Counted from the first letter of the stretch, positions 17,108 to 26,838 are shown. The stretch is 64,000 nt of DNA from Shinella zoogloeoides (GCF_003574625.1 NZ_QNUJ01000013.1:1-64000); one strand, 5' to 3'. Notes: generated by a model from the letters alone, not told the origin. Numbers and translations are program-made.

Positions 17108-18247
17108 TCACGCGAGCCAGCGCGCGAGGCGGTCGACCGCCTCGCTCATCTCCTCGAAGGAGCCGGCATAGGAAAAGCGCATGGTGTGGTGGCCGTCGCG
17201 CGGATCGAAATCGATGCCGGGCGTCGCGGCCACATCCGTCTCGGCCAGCATGCGGCGGGCGAAGGCCATGCTGTCATTGGTGAAGCGGCTGACATCGACA
17301 TAGGCATAGAAGGCGCCGTCCATCGGCGAGGCGATGGAGAAGCCGAGTTGCGGCAGGCGCTCGACGAGGAAATCGCGGTTCACGCGGTAGGCATCGCGAT
17401 AGACGTTCAGTTCCGCCTCCGCGCCGAGCGCGGCTTCCGCCGCGATCTGCGACAGTTCCGGCGCGGAGATGTAGAGGCTCTGCGCGATGCGCTCGACCGG
17501 GCGCACCAGCTTTTCCGGCAGCACCATCCAGCCGATCCGCCAGCCGGTCATGCAATAGTATTTCGAGAAGGAGTTGATGATCACCGCCTCCTCGCCGAAT
17601 TCCAGCGCCGTCGCTTCTTCGCCGACGAAGGTGAGGCCGTGATAGATCTCGTCCGAGATGAAGGCGATGCCGTTGTCCCGGCAATAGGCGGACAAAGCCG
17701 CGAGATTGGCGCGGCCGGTCACCGTGCCTGTCGGATTGGCCGGGCTGGCCAGCAGAACGCCGTCGATGCGGCCCGCCGCCGACAGCGCCTCAGGCGTCAG
17801 CGTGAAGCCGTTCTCGGCGCTCACCTCGATCTCCACCGTCTCGATGCCGAGCGCGGCGAGGATGTTGCGGTAGGCCGGATAGCCGGGCCGCGCGATGGCG
17901 ACGCGGTCGCCCGCATCGAACAGCGCGAGGAAGGCGAGGTTGAAGCCGGCGGAGGAGCCCGTGGTGATGGCGATGCGGCCGGGATCGACCGTAACGCCGT
18001 GGCGGGTCCGGTAGAAATCCGCAATGGCCTGCCGCAGCGAAAGAAGGCCCAGCGCATCCGTATAACCGATGCGGCCGATCTCCAGCGCCCGGCGCGCAGC
18101 CTCTCGGGCGGCCTGCGGCGCGGGATGGACGGGCTGGCCGACGGCCATCGAGATCACCGGCCGGCCGGCCGCGCGGCGCTTCGTCGCCTCGGCGAGCACG
18201 TCCATGGCGTGAAAGGGTTCGACTGCACCGCGGCGGGAGAGTTTCAT
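17108..18247 (-). CDS. PLP-dependent class I/II aminotransferase
   Basis: The 379-aa fold-type I enzyme carries the PLP-binding landmarks SSAGFNLAF, ASPANPTGT, ISDEIYHGL and the Schiff-base lysine in SFSKYYCMTGWRIGW (Lys 229), followed by an arginine in MRFSYAG that binds substrate carboxylate. It belongs to the aspartate/aromatic aminotransferase superfamily and is cytoplasmic. The CMTGWRIGW segment is typical of rhizobial enzymes annotated simply as aminotransferase. Its amino-acid substrate is not determinable. It is divergent from the DsbA-like gene, with about 200 bp between starts. Confidence 0.9.
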   Translation of the reverse strand: MKLSRRGAVEPFHAMDVLAEATKRRAAGRPVISMAVGQPVHPAPQAAREAARRALEIGRIGYTDALGLLSLRQAIADFYRTRHGVTVDPGRIAITTGSSAGFNLAFLALFDAGDRVAIARPGYPAYRNILAALGIETVEIEVSAENGFTLTPEALSAAGRIDGVLLASPANPTGTVTGRANLAALSAYCRDNGIAFISDEIYHGLTFVGEEATALEFGEEAVIINSFSKYYCMTGWRIGWMVLPEKLVRPVERIAQSLYISAPELSQIAAEAALGAEAELNVYRDAYRVNRDFLVERLPQLGFSIASPMDGAFYAYVDVSRFTNDSMAFARRMLAETDVAATPGIDFDPRDGHHTMRFSYAGSFEEMSEAVDRLARWLA

Positions 18248-18455
18248 GGGTTTTGCTTCCGGTTGGTGGGATGCGGCCTTCCTGCCGCAAGATGCCGGCC
18301 TTCACAATCCCGCGAGGGCCGAAAATCCGCCGCTTTTGCCCTATCGTTTGCATGCCGCCCGCCATAAGGTCGTTGAAAGCGCTGCGCAGCGCATTGACGC
18401 GCGGGTGCCGCCAATGGCACTTCTCCGGCGCATCAAGGACGAGGACAGGACAGAC

Positions 18456-19217
18456 ATGACATTCCAGACGAAGCTCGCGGCCACCGTCGCTCTCACCATC
18501 GCGGTCGCAGCCCCCCTTCCCGCTCTCGCCCTCGACGACGCGCAGAAGAAGGAGATGGGCGAGTTCATCAAGGAATATCTCGTCGAGAATCCGGAAATCC
18601 TGCTCGACGTGCAGGAAGCCCTGCAGAAGAAGCAGGAAGCGCAGCAGCAGGCCAAGGCCCAGTCCGCCATCACCGACAACGAAAAGGCGATCTTCTCCTC
18701 GCCCTACGACATCGCGCTCGGCAATCCGAAGGGCGACGTCACCATCGTCGAGTTCTTCGACTACAATTGCGGCTACTGCAAGCGGGCCCTTTCCGACATG
18801 GACGAGCTGCTGAAGGAGGACAAGAACATCCGCTTCGTTCTCAAGGAACTGCCGATCCTCGGCCCCGATTCGCTTGCCGCCCACAAGGTGAGCGCCGCCT
18901 TCCGCGATCTCGCGCCGGAAAAGTACGGCGAATTCCACCGTGCCTTGCTCGGCGGCGAAGGCCGCGCGACGGAGGAGAGCGCCATTGCGCTTGCCGCCAG
19001 CATGGGCGTTCTGGAAGCCGATATCCGCAAGACCATGACCGAAAAGCCGCATGACGACGCGGTGCGCCAGGCCTATTCGCTGGCCAACGACCTCGGCATC
19101 ACCGGCACGCCCTCCTACGTGCTCGGCCAGGAAATGGTGTTCGGCGCGGTCGGCGTGGACGACCTGAAGGAAAAGATCGCCAATGTCCGCGCCTGCGGCA
19201 AGGCGAACTGCTCGTAA
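18456..19217 (+). CDS. DsbA-family periplasmic thiol:disulfide protein
   Basis: The 253-aa product has a signal peptide (MTFQTKLAATVALTIAVAAP), an N-terminal helical arm (EFIKEYLVENPEILLDVQEA) and a thioredoxin-fold domain with active site CGYC at residues 105-108 in EFFDYNCGYCKRA. The cis-proline is in GITGTPSYVLG. This architecture is that of the Com1/ScsC-like branch, whose helical arm can mediate oligomerisation and disulfide isomerisation. A second cysteine pair ends the protein (ACGKANCS). The start is set by GAGGACAGGA just upstream; longer in-frame extensions lack a signal peptide. Confidence 0.9.
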   Translation: MTFQTKLAATVALTIAVAAPLPALALDDAQKKEMGEFIKEYLVENPEILLDVQEALQKKQEAQQQAKAQSAITDNEKAIFSSPYDIALGNPKGDVTIVEFFDYNCGYCKRALSDMDELLKEDKNIRFVLKELPILGPDSLAAHKVSAAFRDLAPEKYGEFHRALLGGEGRATEESAIALAASMGVLEADIRKTMTEKPHDDAVRQAYSLANDLGITGTPSYVLGQEMVFGAVGVDDLKEKIANVRACGKANCS

Positions 19218-19283
19218 GCGCCATTTTCTCGCCATGCTGGCCGTGTTGAGCCTTTGGCTTGTGGACACGCCCTTTCGACCGGC

Positions 19284-19306
19284 AAAGCCCCTTCCCTTGG
19301 GGCTTT
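19284..19306. terminator. Terminator after the DsbA-family gene
   Basis: AAAGCCCC (19284-19291) pairs with GGGGCTTT (19299-19306) around a 7-nt loop. Confidence 0.8.
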
Positions 19307-19362
19307 CCTCACGCAAACCGCCGGTCTATAGGTAAATCTCTATCCAGCATGCGGAATTGCGA

Positions 19363-19800
19363 ATGGCTTTACCCCTTTTCGTGCTCAACGGCCCCAACCT
19401 GAACGCACTCGGCAAACGCGAGCCCGGTATCTATGGCGGCCAGACGCTCGCCGATATCGAGGCTCTCTGCAAGGCCGAGGGCGAGACGCTGGGCTTTGCC
19501 GTCGATTTCCGCCAGTCCAACCATGAAGGCGATCTGGTCGACTGGATCCATGAGGCCGGCGATGTCGCTGCCGGCGTCGCCATCAACGCCGGTGCCTATA
19601 CCCACACCTCGATCGCGCTGCACGACGCCATCCGCGCCGTGAAGGTCCCGGTCGTCGAACTGCACCTTTCCAACGTGCATGCCCGCGAGGAATTCCGCCA
19701 CAAATCGATGATTGCGCCCGCCGTGAAGGGCGTCATCTGCGGTTTCGGTGCGCATAGCTATGTCCTCGCGCTCCATGCGCTGTCATCCATCACGAAATAA
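19363..19800 (+). CDS. aroQ: 3-Dehydroquinate dehydratase, type II
   Basis: The 145-aa enzyme converts 3-dehydroquinate to 3-dehydroshikimate in the shikimate pathway. It contains the type II signature LNGPNLNALGKREPGIYG (catalytic Tyr), QSNHEGDLVDWIH, INAGAYTHTSIALHDA and ELHLSNVHAREEFRHKS. Type II enzymes are dodecamers of this size. It is the first gene of aroQ-accB-accC, a common bacterial cluster, with 22 bases before accB. Confidence 0.95.
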   Translation: MALPLFVLNGPNLNALGKREPGIYGGQTLADIEALCKAEGETLGFAVDFRQSNHEGDLVDWIHEAGDVAAGVAINAGAYTHTSIALHDAIRAVKVPVVELHLSNVHAREEFRHKSMIAPAVKGVICGFGAHSYVLALHALSSITK

Positions 19801-19822
19801 GAAGAACCAGAGGCTCACTTCC

Positions 19823-20287
19823 ATGGCTGAAAAGAAACACGGCATCGATCAGGCTCTGATCCGCGATCTCGCCAACATCCTCAACGAGACGGACCTGACG
19901 GAGATCGAAGTGGAGCAGGACGACCTGCGCATCCGCGTCTCGCGCGCCGGCACGCCGCAATATGTCCAGGCGCCGATCGCCGCCCCCGTTGCCGCCAGCG
20001 CAGCGCCCGCACCGGTCGCCGCAGCAGCCGCGCCCGCCGATGCCCGCAGCAACAAGAACGCCGTGACCGCGCCGATGGTGGGCACCGCCTATCTTTCGCC
20101 CGCCCCGGGCGCCCGCCCCTTCATCGAAGTCGGCGCGAGCGTCAAGGAAGGCCAGACCATCCTCATCATCGAAGCCATGAAGACGATGAACCAGATCCCC
20201 GCGCCACGCTCGGGCAAGGTCACCGAAATCCTCGTCTCGGATGCAAGCCCGGTCGAATATGGCGAACCGCTGATCGTCATCGAATAA
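19823..20287 (+). CDS. accB: Biotin carboxyl carrier protein of acetyl-CoA carboxylase
   Basis: The 154-aa protein has an N-terminal helical region, an Ala/Pro-rich flexible linker (residues 52-75) and a C-terminal biotinyl domain with [12 protein letters not shown]. The lysine near residue 119 is biotinylated. BCCP carries carboxybiotin between biotin carboxylase (AccC, next gene) and the carboxyltransferase to make malonyl-CoA for fatty-acid synthesis. The ATG at 19823 fits the conserved [10 protein letters not shown] start. Confidence 0.96.
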   Translation: MAEKKHGIDQALIRDLANILNETDLTEIEVEQDDLRIRVSRAGTPQYVQAPIAAPVAASAAPAPVAAAAAPADARSNKNAVTAPMVGTAYLSPAPGARPFIEVGASVKEGQTILIIEAMKTMNQIPAPRSGKVTEILVSDASPVEYGEPLIVIE

Positions 20288-20297
20288 GGCGGATCCC

Positions 20298-21644
20298 ATG
20301 ATCTCCAAAGTCCTCATTGCCAACCGCGGCGAAATCGCCCTTCGCGTCCTTCGGGCGTGCAAGGAGCTGGGCATCGCCACGGTCGCCGTGCATTCGACGG
20401 CCGACGCCGACGCCATGCATGTGCGCCTTGCCGACGAGAGCGTGTGCATCGGCCCGCCGCCCTCGCGCGAAAGCTACCTGAACATCCACCAGATCGTCGC
20501 CGCCTGCGAGATCACCGGCGCAGACGCCGTGCATCCGGGCTACGGCTTCCTGTCGGAGAACGCCAAGTTCGCGGAAATCCTCGACGCGCACGGCATCACC
20601 TTCATCGGCCCGACGGCGGAACATATCCGCATCATGGGCGACAAGATCACCGCCAAGCAGACGGCGCAGGAACTCGGCATTCCCGTCGTTCCCGGCTCCG
20701 ACGGCGAGGTGAAGCCGGAGAACGCGCTGGAAGTCGCCCGTCAGATCGGCTTCCCCGTGCTCATCAAGGCCACCGCCGGCGGCGGCGGACGCGGCATGAA
20801 GGTCGCCAAGACCGAGGCCGACCTTGAAGAGGCCGTCTCGACCGCGCGTTCCGAGGCGCTCGCCGCCTTCGGCAACGACGCCGTCTACATGGAAAAGTAC
20901 CTCGGCAAGCCGCGCCATATCGAAATCCAGGTCGTCGGCGACGGCATGGGCAACGCGGTGCACCTCGGCGAGCGCGACTGCTCCCTGCAGCGCCGCCACC
21001 AGAAGGTCTGGGAAGAAGCCAATTCCCCGGCCCTCAATATCGAGCAGCGCATGAAGATCGGCCAGATCTGCGCCGACGCCATGAAGAAGCTGAAATACCG
21101 CGGCGCCGGCACGGTCGAGTTCCTCTACGAGAACGGCGAGTTCTATTTCATCGAGATGAACACGCGTCTTCAGGTAGAGCATCCGATCACCGAGGCGATC
21201 ACCGGCATCGACCTCGTGCACGAGCAGATCCGCGTCGCCTCCGGCGCCGGTCTTTCGGTCAGCCAGGAAGACATCGTCTTCTCGGGTCATGCCATCGAGT
21301 GCCGCATCAATGCCGAAGACCCGCGTACCTTCGTTCCCTCGCCGGGCACGATCACGCATTTCCATGCGCCGGGCGGTCTGGGTGTTCGCGTCGATTCGGG
21401 CGCCTATCAGGGCTACAAGATCCCGCCCTACTACGACAGCCTGATCGGCAAGCTGATCGTGCATGGCCGCACCCGCGTCGAATGCATGATGCGCCTGCGC
21501 CGCGTTCTGGACGAGTTCGTCATCGACGGCATCAAGACGACGCTGCCGCTCTTCCAGGACCTGATCGGCAATCAGGACATCGCCAACGGCGACTATGACA
21601 TCCACTGGCTGGAAAACTACCTGGCCAGCAAGACCGACGCCTGA
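20298..21644 (+). CDS. accC: Biotin carboxylase subunit of acetyl-CoA carboxylase
   Basis: The 448-aa ATP-grasp enzyme carboxylates biotin on AccB. It shows the N-terminal [20 protein letters not shown], the glycine-rich ATP loop [14 protein letters not shown], the [15 protein letters not shown] motif and [14 protein letters not shown]. The length is standard. AAGGCGG precedes the ATG, and 10 bases separate it from accB, so the pair is co-transcribed and probably co-translated. Confidence 0.97.
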   Translation: MISKVLIANRGEIALRVLRACKELGIATVAVHSTADADAMHVRLADESVCIGPPPSRESYLNIHQIVAACEITGADAVHPGYGFLSENAKFAEILDAHGITFIGPTAEHIRIMGDKITAKQTAQELGIPVVPGSDGEVKPENALEVARQIGFPVLIKATAGGGGRGMKVAKTEADLEEAVSTARSEALAAFGNDAVYMEKYLGKPRHIEIQVVGDGMGNAVHLGERDCSLQRRHQKVWEEANSPALNIEQRMKIGQICADAMKKLKYRGAGTVEFLYENGEFYFIEMNTRLQVEHPITEAITGIDLVHEQIRVASGAGLSVSQEDIVFSGHAIECRINAEDPRTFVPSPGTITHFHAPGGLGVRVDSGAYQGYKIPPYYDSLIGKLIVHGRTRVECMMRLRRVLDEFVIDGIKTTLPLFQDLIGNQDIANGDYDIHWLENYLASKTDA

Positions 21645-21659
21645 GGGGCGTCGGCTCTG

Positions 21660-22274
21660 ATGGCAGGGCGTCGCAGAAAGCACCCGGAGATCACCCCGGA
21701 ACTGCTGCTGCGCGCCTATTCCATCGGGCTTTTCCCGATGGCCGATTCGGCAGACGACCCGGAGCTCTTCTGGGTCGAGCCGGATATGCGGGGCGTCCTC
21801 CCCCTCGACGGATTCCACGTCTCGCGCAGCCTCGCCAAGACGATCCGCAAGAACCCCTTCGACATCCGTTTCGATACCGCCTTCGACGCTGTCGTCGCTG
21901 CCTGTGCGGAGGCCGCGCCCGACCGGCCCTCCACCTGGATCAACGCCAAGATCAAGTCGCTCTACGGCACCCTGCACCGCATGGGCCATGCGCATTGCGT
22001 GGAAGCGTGGGAGGGCGACCAGCTCGTCGGCGGCCTCTACGGCGTCTCGCTGGGTGCGGCCTTCTTCGGGGAAAGCATGTTCTCACGCCGCACGGATGCC
22101 TCGAAGGTTTGCCTCGTGGCGCTGGTGGAGCGGCTGAAGGCAAACGGCTTCCGCCTGCTCGACACGCAGTTCACCACCGAGCACCTCAAGACATTCGGCG
22201 CGATCGACGTGCCGAAGATCGAGTATGAGGACATGCTGGCGAACGCGCTGGCCTCGCCGCACCTGCCGTTCTGA
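21660..22274 (+). CDS. aat: Leucyl/phenylalanyl-tRNA--protein transferase
   Basis: The 204-aa enzyme attaches Leu or Phe to N-terminal Lys/Arg of proteins, marking them for ClpS/ClpAP under the N-end rule. Motifs visible are [46 protein letters not shown] and FFGESMFSR, then [16 protein letters not shown]. It follows accC by 15 bases, as in many rhizobia, and likely ends that operon before the mosaic repeat. Confidence 0.95.
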   Translation: MAGRRRKHPEITPELLLRAYSIGLFPMADSADDPELFWVEPDMRGVLPLDGFHVSRSLAKTIRKNPFDIRFDTAFDAVVAACAEAAPDRPSTWINAKIKSLYGTLHRMGHAHCVEAWEGDQLVGGLYGVSLGAAFFGESMFSRRTDASKVCLVALVERLKANGFRLLDTQFTTEHLKTFGAIDVPKIEYEDMLANALASPHLPF

Positions 22275-22276
22275 CC

Positions 22277-22462
22277 GCCCCTCATCCGGCCTGCCGGCCA
22301 CCTTCTCCCCGCAAGCGGGGCGAAGGAAATTTGCGGGTCCGGTTTCCCACTTCCATTGCCGTCATTGCTCTACAAGAAAGCGTCCGTTGAACTGGAAACA
22401 GTGCGGCATATCCCTTCGCCCCGCAGCCAAGGAGAAGGTGGCCGGCAGGCCGGATGAGGGGC
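22277..22462. repeat. Rhizobial mosaic palindromic element (RIME-like), 32-bp perfect inverted repeat
   Basis: The arms 22277-22308 (GCCCCTCATCCGGCCTGCCG...) and 22431-22462 are perfect reverse complements over 32 bases and flank 122 bases that contain a further CCCCGC/GCGGGG hairpin. The CTCATCC...CACCTTCTCCCCGC pattern matches the intergenic mosaic repeats I know from Rhizobium and Sinorhizobium. A related half copy lies at 38875-38933. Confidence 0.75.
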
Positions 22463-22485
22463 GATGCGGCCGAAGCGGCCCCGGC

Positions 22486-22926
22486 CTACTTGCCATCCGG
22501 CGGCGGGACGTCCGACTTCGTCTTGCACTCGGTGAGCCAGACGTCATAGACGGGGTGCTCCACCGCGTTGAGACCGGGGCTGTCGGCGAACATCCAGCCG
22601 GTGAAGATGCGGCGAATCTTGCGGTCGAGGGTGATCTCGTCGACCTCGACGAAGGAGGTGATCTTCTGCGCTTCCGTATCGTCGCGGCTGTAGCAGACCT
22701 TCGGCGTCACCTGCAGCGCGCCGAACTGCACGGTCTCGCCGATATAGACGTCGAAGCTGGTGATGCGGCCGGTGATCTTGTCGATGCCGGAAAATGTGGC
22801 GACGGGGTTTTCGATACGCGCGGCGCTGGCCGCGACGGGCGCCATGACGAGACCTGCGGTCGCCGCTGCAAGCGCGACCGAAAGGAACCGCCCTGCGGCG
22901 CCTGCCCGTGAAAACCCTGCTGTCAT
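22486..22926 (-). CDS. DUF2155 secreted protein
   Basis: The 146-aa protein has a signal peptide ending near ASA (residue 35) and the DUF2155 core: ATFSGIDKITGRITSFDVYI, VTPKVCYSRDDTEAQKITSF and RKIRRIFTGWMFADSPGLNA, with two cysteines positioned for a disulfide. DUF2155 proteins are periplasmic and found next to the NDUFA12 gene in alphaproteobacteria, as here. Their molecular role is unknown. Confidence 0.85.
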   Translation of the reverse strand: MTAGFSRAGAAGRFLSVALAAATAGLVMAPVAASAARIENPVATFSGIDKITGRITSFDVYIGETVQFGALQVTPKVCYSRDDTEAQKITSFVEVDEITLDRKIRRIFTGWMFADSPGLNAVEHPVYDVWLTECKTKSDVPPPDGK

Positions 22927-23002
22927 CGATGCCGTCTCCTGCGATCCGAACCGGCCGTCGCCGGTCGCTTCGAGCTACCGGCGAAATGTGGCCAAATCGG
23001 TA

Positions 23003-23398
23003 TCAGTTGCCCGGCGTCCAGGCGTCGTAGTCGCCCGTCACGCGCGGACGCTCGCCGGCAGCGGCAAGTGAGCCCGGCGGACGATAGGCCTGCGAGGTGC
23101 CGGTCGGGTTCGGGCGGTGCAACTTCTGCCATTCGCGCGCCTTGTATTCCTCGTCAGCCGGGGAAACGTCGGTGCGGTGGTGCATCCAGCCGTGCCAGCC
23201 GGCCGGGATGGCGGAGGCGTCGGCATAGCCGTTATAGATCACCCAGCGGCGCGTGCGGCCTTCGGAATCCTTGCCGCCCTGATAGTAGACATTGCCGAAT
23301 TCGTCCTGGCCGACCCGGGTGCCGAAGCGCCAGGTATGGAAACGGGTGCCGATCGTCTGACCGTTCCACCAGGTGAAAATCTGCTTGAGAAGGTTCAT
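23003..23398 (-). CDS. NDUFA12-family NADH dehydrogenase accessory subunit
   Basis: The 131-aa protein starts MNLLKQIFTWWNGQTIGTRF and contains RVGQDEFGNVYYQ, RRWVIYNGYADASAIP and WHGWMHHRTDVSP, the hallmark NDUFA12 (B17.2) core. In alphaproteobacteria it is an accessory subunit of respiratory complex I on the membrane arm junction. I use the ATG at 23398, since sequence upstream of it is not family-like. It is transcribed toward DUF2155, probably as one operon. Confidence 0.9.
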   Translation of the reverse strand: MNLLKQIFTWWNGQTIGTRFHTWRFGTRVGQDEFGNVYYQGGKDSEGRTRRWVIYNGYADASAIPAGWHGWMHHRTDVSPADEEYKAREWQKLHRPNPTGTSQAYRPPGSLAAAGERPRVTGDYDAWTPGN

Positions 23399-23774
23399 GG
23401 GCTGGCGTCCTTGGCAGGGCCATGCCGGAAGCGCGGCCCGCGACTGATATTTCCTCAGCTTATGGCGCGCCATAGCCGAAATGTCCAGCGATTCCGACGG
23501 CTTCCCACCTGCCTTTTCGACACGCCCGCCGTCGCAACCGACGCCCGTCCCTCGGGTCGTTTACAGGCAGCCGAAAGATGTCGGAATGCCTGCAGCGCTT
23601 TTCAAGGGCAATCGCGTTTTCGTGATAAACAATTGAAATGCCGTTCTTTTTTTATGAACACAGCGGTCATAATTTTTGCACTAGTAACCATTTAATGAGG
23701 GCCCTACATGTTAATCATCGAAGCGGACATCATGTCGCTTCGGCAAGCTCAACGAAGCAAACAAGGTGATTAAC
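23399..23774. promoter_or_regulatory. Intergenic region upstream of the tandem DUF1344 genes
   Basis: No gene is visible. The right part is notably AT-rich (23640-23700, including a run of seven T). A hairpin CGAAGCG...CGCTTCG at 23719-23742 lies in the presumed 5' leader of the first DUF1344 gene. The promoter for that gene should be here, but I cannot fix a -35/-10 pair. Confidence 0.4.
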
Positions 23775-24020
23775 ATGAAAAAGATCGCTCTTTCCGTCGC
23801 CGCCCTCGCCCTTCTCGCAGCAGGCTCGGCATCGGCCGCATCCGTCAGCGGCATCGTGCAGGACTACAATGCCCGCACCGGCGTCATCTCCTTCCAGGAC
23901 GGCAAGACCGTGACCCTGCCGAACAGCGTTCCGGTCCCGGCAAACCTCGCTTCCGGCACGTCCGTCAGCGTCCTGCTCAACTCGGACAACAACCAGCCCC
24001 GCGCCGTTCTGACCCGCTGA
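23775..24020 (+). CDS. DUF1344 small secreted protein, tandem copy 1
   Basis: The 81-aa product has a Sec signal peptide (MKKIALSVAALALLAAGSAS, cleavage after ASA) and a mature domain of about 58 residues: VSGIVQDYNARTGVISFQDG, then TVTLPNSVPVPANLASGTSV. The small OB-like beta domain is typical of DUF1344 periplasmic proteins in Rhizobiales. The gene is the first of three copies with an exact 284-bp period. Copy 1 and copy 3 mature proteins appear identical; only the second codons of the signal peptide differ. Function unknown. Confidence 0.85.
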   Translation: MKKIALSVAALALLAAGSASAASVSGIVQDYNARTGVISFQDGKTVTLPNSVPVPANLASGTSVSVLLNSDNNQPRAVLTR

Positions 24021-24058
24021 GCCCTCCCAAGCACAACACAGCAAAAAGGAAACTGAAA

Positions 24059-24304
24059 ATGAAAACGATCGCTCTCTCCGTCGCTGCCCTCGCCGTCCTC
24101 GCAGCAGGCTCGGCATCGGCCGCATCCGTCAGCGGCGTCGTGCAGGACTACAATGCCCGCACCGGCGTCATCTCCTTCCAGGACGGCAAGACCGTCACCC
24201 TGCCGAACAGCGTTCCGGTTCCGGCAAACCTGACTTCCGGCGCCATCGCCGATGTCCTGCTCAACTCGGACAACAACCAGCCCCGCGCCGTACTGACCCG
24301 CTGA
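24059..24304 (+). CDS. DUF1344 small secreted protein, tandem copy 2
   Basis: This 81-aa paralogue differs from copies 1 and 3 mainly in ANLTSGAIADVLLNS where they have ANLASGTSVSVLLNS, and VSGVV in place of VSGIV. The 38-base spacer before it (GCCCTCCCAAGCACAACACA...) is repeated before copy 3, with AAAAAGGAAACTGAAA as ribosome-binding region. All three are likely on one transcript. Confidence 0.85.
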   Translation: MKTIALSVAALAVLAAGSASAASVSGVVQDYNARTGVISFQDGKTVTLPNSVPVPANLTSGAIADVLLNSDNNQPRAVLTR

Positions 24305-24342
24305 GCCCTCCCAAGCACAACACAGCAAAAAGGAAACTGAAA

Positions 24343-24588
24343 ATGAAAACGATCGCTCTCTCCGTCGCAGCCCTCGCCCTTCTCGCAGCAGGCTCGGCAT
24401 CGGCCGCATCCGTCAGCGGCATCGTGCAGGACTACAATGCCCGCACCGGCGTCATCTCCTTCCAGGACGGCAAGACCGTGACCCTGCCGAACAGCGTTCC
24501 GGTTCCGGCGAACCTCGCTTCCGGCACGTCCGTCAGCGTCCTGCTCAACTCGGACAACAACCAGCCCCGCGCCGTTCTGACCCGCTGA
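24343..24588 (+). CDS. DUF1344 small secreted protein, tandem copy 3
   Basis: The 81-aa product has the same mature sequence as copy 1 but the MKTIALS signal start of copy 2. It therefore looks like a chimera made by unequal crossing-over or gene conversion in the array. It ends seven codon-lengths before a terminator shared with the convergent GNAT gene. Confidence 0.85.
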   Translation: MKTIALSVAALALLAAGSASAASVSGIVQDYNARTGVISFQDGKTVTLPNSVPVPANLASGTSVSVLLNSDNNQPRAVLTR

Positions 24589-24618
24589 TACCTTGGAATA
24601 TCGCTACTTTGCAGAAGC

Positions 24619-24646
24619 GGCCCGCCACCCGAAAGGACGGCGGGCC
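24619..24646. terminator. Terminator between DUF1344 array and GNAT gene
   Basis: GGCCCGCC (24619-24626) pairs with GGCGGGCC (24639-24646) around a 12-nt loop, followed by TT. The genes on both sides converge on it. Confidence 0.75.
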
Positions 24647-24707
24647 TTCGTGTATCTGACGCCCGGACGATCCGACGAAAGCCGGCGGCCTCCTTGCCGA
24701 AACCGCC

Positions 24708-25202
24708 CTAGAAGTCGAGCCGTTTTTCCAGAACGAGCGTGGGAAGTCCCAGCGCGCCGCCTTCCGTCGCTTCGCCGATCTTTTCGAAGCCCAGCCGCTC
24801 ATAGAATGAAATGGCAGCGCCGTTGCGCGGCTCGACATGAAGCCGCATGTATTCGGCATCGGGAAAGCAGGTTTCGAGCTCGGCGAACATGTCGCGGCCG
24901 ATGCCCTGGCGCTGATAGCGCGGCAACACGTAGAGCTGGCGCAGGAAGGCCGTCTTCGGCCGGTCCTTCAGCATGGCAACATAGCCCATGCCGGCCAGCT
25001 CCTTGCCGTTGTCTGCGACGACGAACTCGCTGTCCTTGCGTTCCAGCTTGGTCTTGAGCGCCGGCACGGAATGCCAGTGCGCGGTGATCTCGCTGACCTT
25101 GTCGGCACCGTAGAGCGCGTCATAGGTCGCATGCCACGTCTCGGCCAGAAGCACGCTGACCTTCGCCAGATCGCGCTCGGAGGCCGTGCGGACGAAAAAC
25201 AC
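24708..25202 (-). CDS. GNAT-family N-acetyltransferase
   Basis: The 164-aa enzyme shows GNAT motif A, LRQLYVLPRYQRQGIGRDMF (acetyl-CoA pyrophosphate loop RQGIG), and motif B, ISFYERLGFEKIGE. It starts with GTG at 25202, five bases after the gatB stop; GAGGAA at the end of gatB provides the ribosome-binding site, so the two are translationally linked. The acceptor substrate is unknown. Confidence 0.87.
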   Translation of the reverse strand: MFFVRTASERDLAKVSVLLAETWHATYDALYGADKVSEITAHWHSVPALKTKLERKDSEFVVADNGKELAGMGYVAMLKDRPKTAFLRQLYVLPRYQRQGIGRDMFAELETCFPDAEYMRLHVEPRNGAAISFYERLGFEKIGEATEGGALGLPTLVLEKRLDF

Positions 25203-25206
25203 CGGA

Positions 25207-26709
25207 TTATTCCTCGATGCCGAGCTTGGCCTTGACCAGCGCCTGCACGGCCTGCGGATTGGCCTTGCCGCCCGTCGCCTTCATCACCTGGCCGACGAAC
25301 CAGCCGGCGAGCGTCGGCTTGGCCTTGACCTTCTCGACCTGATCCGGGTTCGCGGCGATGATCTCGTCAACGGCCTTCTCGATGGCGCCGGTATCGGTCA
25401 CCTGCTTGAGGCCGCGCGCCTCGACGATCTCGGCTGGGTTGCCGCCCTCGTTCCAGACGATCTCGAAGAGGTCCTTGGCGATCTTGCCGGAGATGGTGCC
25501 GTCCTTGATGAGATCGATGATGCCGCCGAGCTGGGCGGGCGAAACCGGAGTCTCTTCAATGGCTTTGCCGTCCTTGTTCAAGGCGCCCAGCAAGTCGTTG
25601 ATGACCCAGTTCGCGGCGATCTTGCCGTCGCGGCCGGCGGCCACGGCCTCGTAATAGTCGGCGATCGCCTTTTCCGAGACGAGCACCGAGGCGTCGTAGA
25701 CGGAAAGGCCGAGATCCTTGACGAAGCGGATCTTCTTGTCGTCCGGCAGTTCCGGGAGGTCGGCAAGCAGCGCGCCGACGAATTCGTTGTCGAATTCGAG
25801 CGGCAGCAGGTCCGGGTCGGGGAAATAGCGATAGTCGTGCGCGTCTTCCTTCGAGCGCATGGAGCGCGTCTCGCCCTTGCCGGGATCGAAGAGGCGGGTT
25901 TCCTGGTCGATGCTGCCGCCATCCTCCAGAATGCCGATCTGGCGGCGGGCCTCATATTCAATGGCCTGGCCGATGAAGCGGATGGAGTTGACGTTCTTGA
26001 TCTCGCAGCGCGTGCCGAAGGCTTCGCCCGGGCGGCGCACGGAGACGTTGACGTCGGCGCGCATGGAACCCTCGTCCATGTTGCCGTCGCAGGTGCCGAG
26101 ATAGCGCACGATGGAGCGCAGCTTCGTCATATAGGCCTTGGCTTCGTCCGACGAGCGCATGTCCGGCTTGGAGACGATCTCCATCAGCGCGACGCCCGAG
26201 CGGTTGAGGTCGACATAGGACATGGTCGGATGCTGGTCATGCATCGACTTTCCGGCATCCTGCTCGAGATGCAGGCGCTCGATGCCGATCTCGATATCCT
26301 CGAAATTGCCCTGGCGGTCCGGGCCGAGCGAGATGGTGATCTTGCCCTCGCCGACGATCGGATCCTTGAACTGCGAGATCTGGTAGCCCTGCGGCAGGTC
26401 CGGATAGAAGTAGTTCTTGCGGTCGAAGATCGAGCGATGGTTGATCTGCGCCTTCAGGCCGAGGCCCGTGCGCACCGCCTGCCTGACGCATTCCTCGTTG
26501 ATGACCGGCAGCATGCCGGGCATGGCGGCATCGACCAGCGAGACGTTGGCATTCGGCGCCTTGCCGAATTCGGTCGACGCGCCGGAGAAGAGCTTGGAAT
26601 TGGAAAGGACCTGCGCGTGCACCTCCATGCCGATGATGACTTCCCAGTCGCCGGTGGCGCCGGGGATCAAGCGTTTAGGATCGGGGGTGCGGACGTCGAC
26701 GAGGGTCAT
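25207..26709 (-). CDS. gatB: Aspartyl/glutamyl-tRNA(Asn/Gln) amidotransferase subunit B
   Basis: The 500-aa GatB binds misacylated tRNA and activates it with ATP so GatA can amidate Glu-tRNA-Gln or Asp-tRNA-Asn. It shows the N-terminal [13 protein letters not shown], the [20 protein letters not shown] stretch, [19 protein letters not shown] and [10 protein letters not shown], then the C-terminal helical/YqeY tRNA-binding tail. The start is the conserved [12 protein letters not shown]. It is separated from gatC-gatA by about 3 kb, unlike the gatCAB order of many bacteria but usual in rhizobia. Confidence 0.96.
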   Translation of the reverse strand: MTLVDVRTPDPKRLIPGATGDWEVIIGMEVHAQVLSNSKLFSGASTEFGKAPNANVSLVDAAMPGMLPVINEECVRQAVRTGLGLKAQINHRSIFDRKNYFYPDLPQGYQISQFKDPIVGEGKITISLGPDRQGNFEDIEIGIERLHLEQDAGKSMHDQHPTMSYVDLNRSGVALMEIVSKPDMRSSDEAKAYMTKLRSIVRYLGTCDGNMDEGSMRADVNVSVRRPGEAFGTRCEIKNVNSIRFIGQAIEYEARRQIGILEDGGSIDQETRLFDPGKGETRSMRSKEDAHDYRYFPDPDLLPLEFDNEFVGALLADLPELPDDKKIRFVKDLGLSVYDASVLVSEKAIADYYEAVAAGRDGKIAANWVINDLLGALNKDGKAIEETPVSPAQLGGIIDLIKDGTISGKIAKDLFEIVWNEGGNPAEIVEARGLKQVTDTGAIEKAVDEIIAANPDQVEKVKAKPTLAGWFVGQVMKATGGKANPQAVQALVKAKLGIEE

Positions 26710-26838
26710 TGCAGGCTCTTTTTGTGGTGTCTTCGGTGCTGTCTCGGTAGAACATATGGGCAGGCGGCGCAAGGTTTTCAGCGGGTGCCGTTCACCCTCG
26801 TTAGCCAAGCCGCAAGGATGATCGGCTAAAAGCATGCC

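Noticed and set aside
23775-24588. Regular repeats resembling a CRISPR array
   Set aside because: The 284-bp period consists of whole coding genes with signal peptides; there are no short repeats and spacers.
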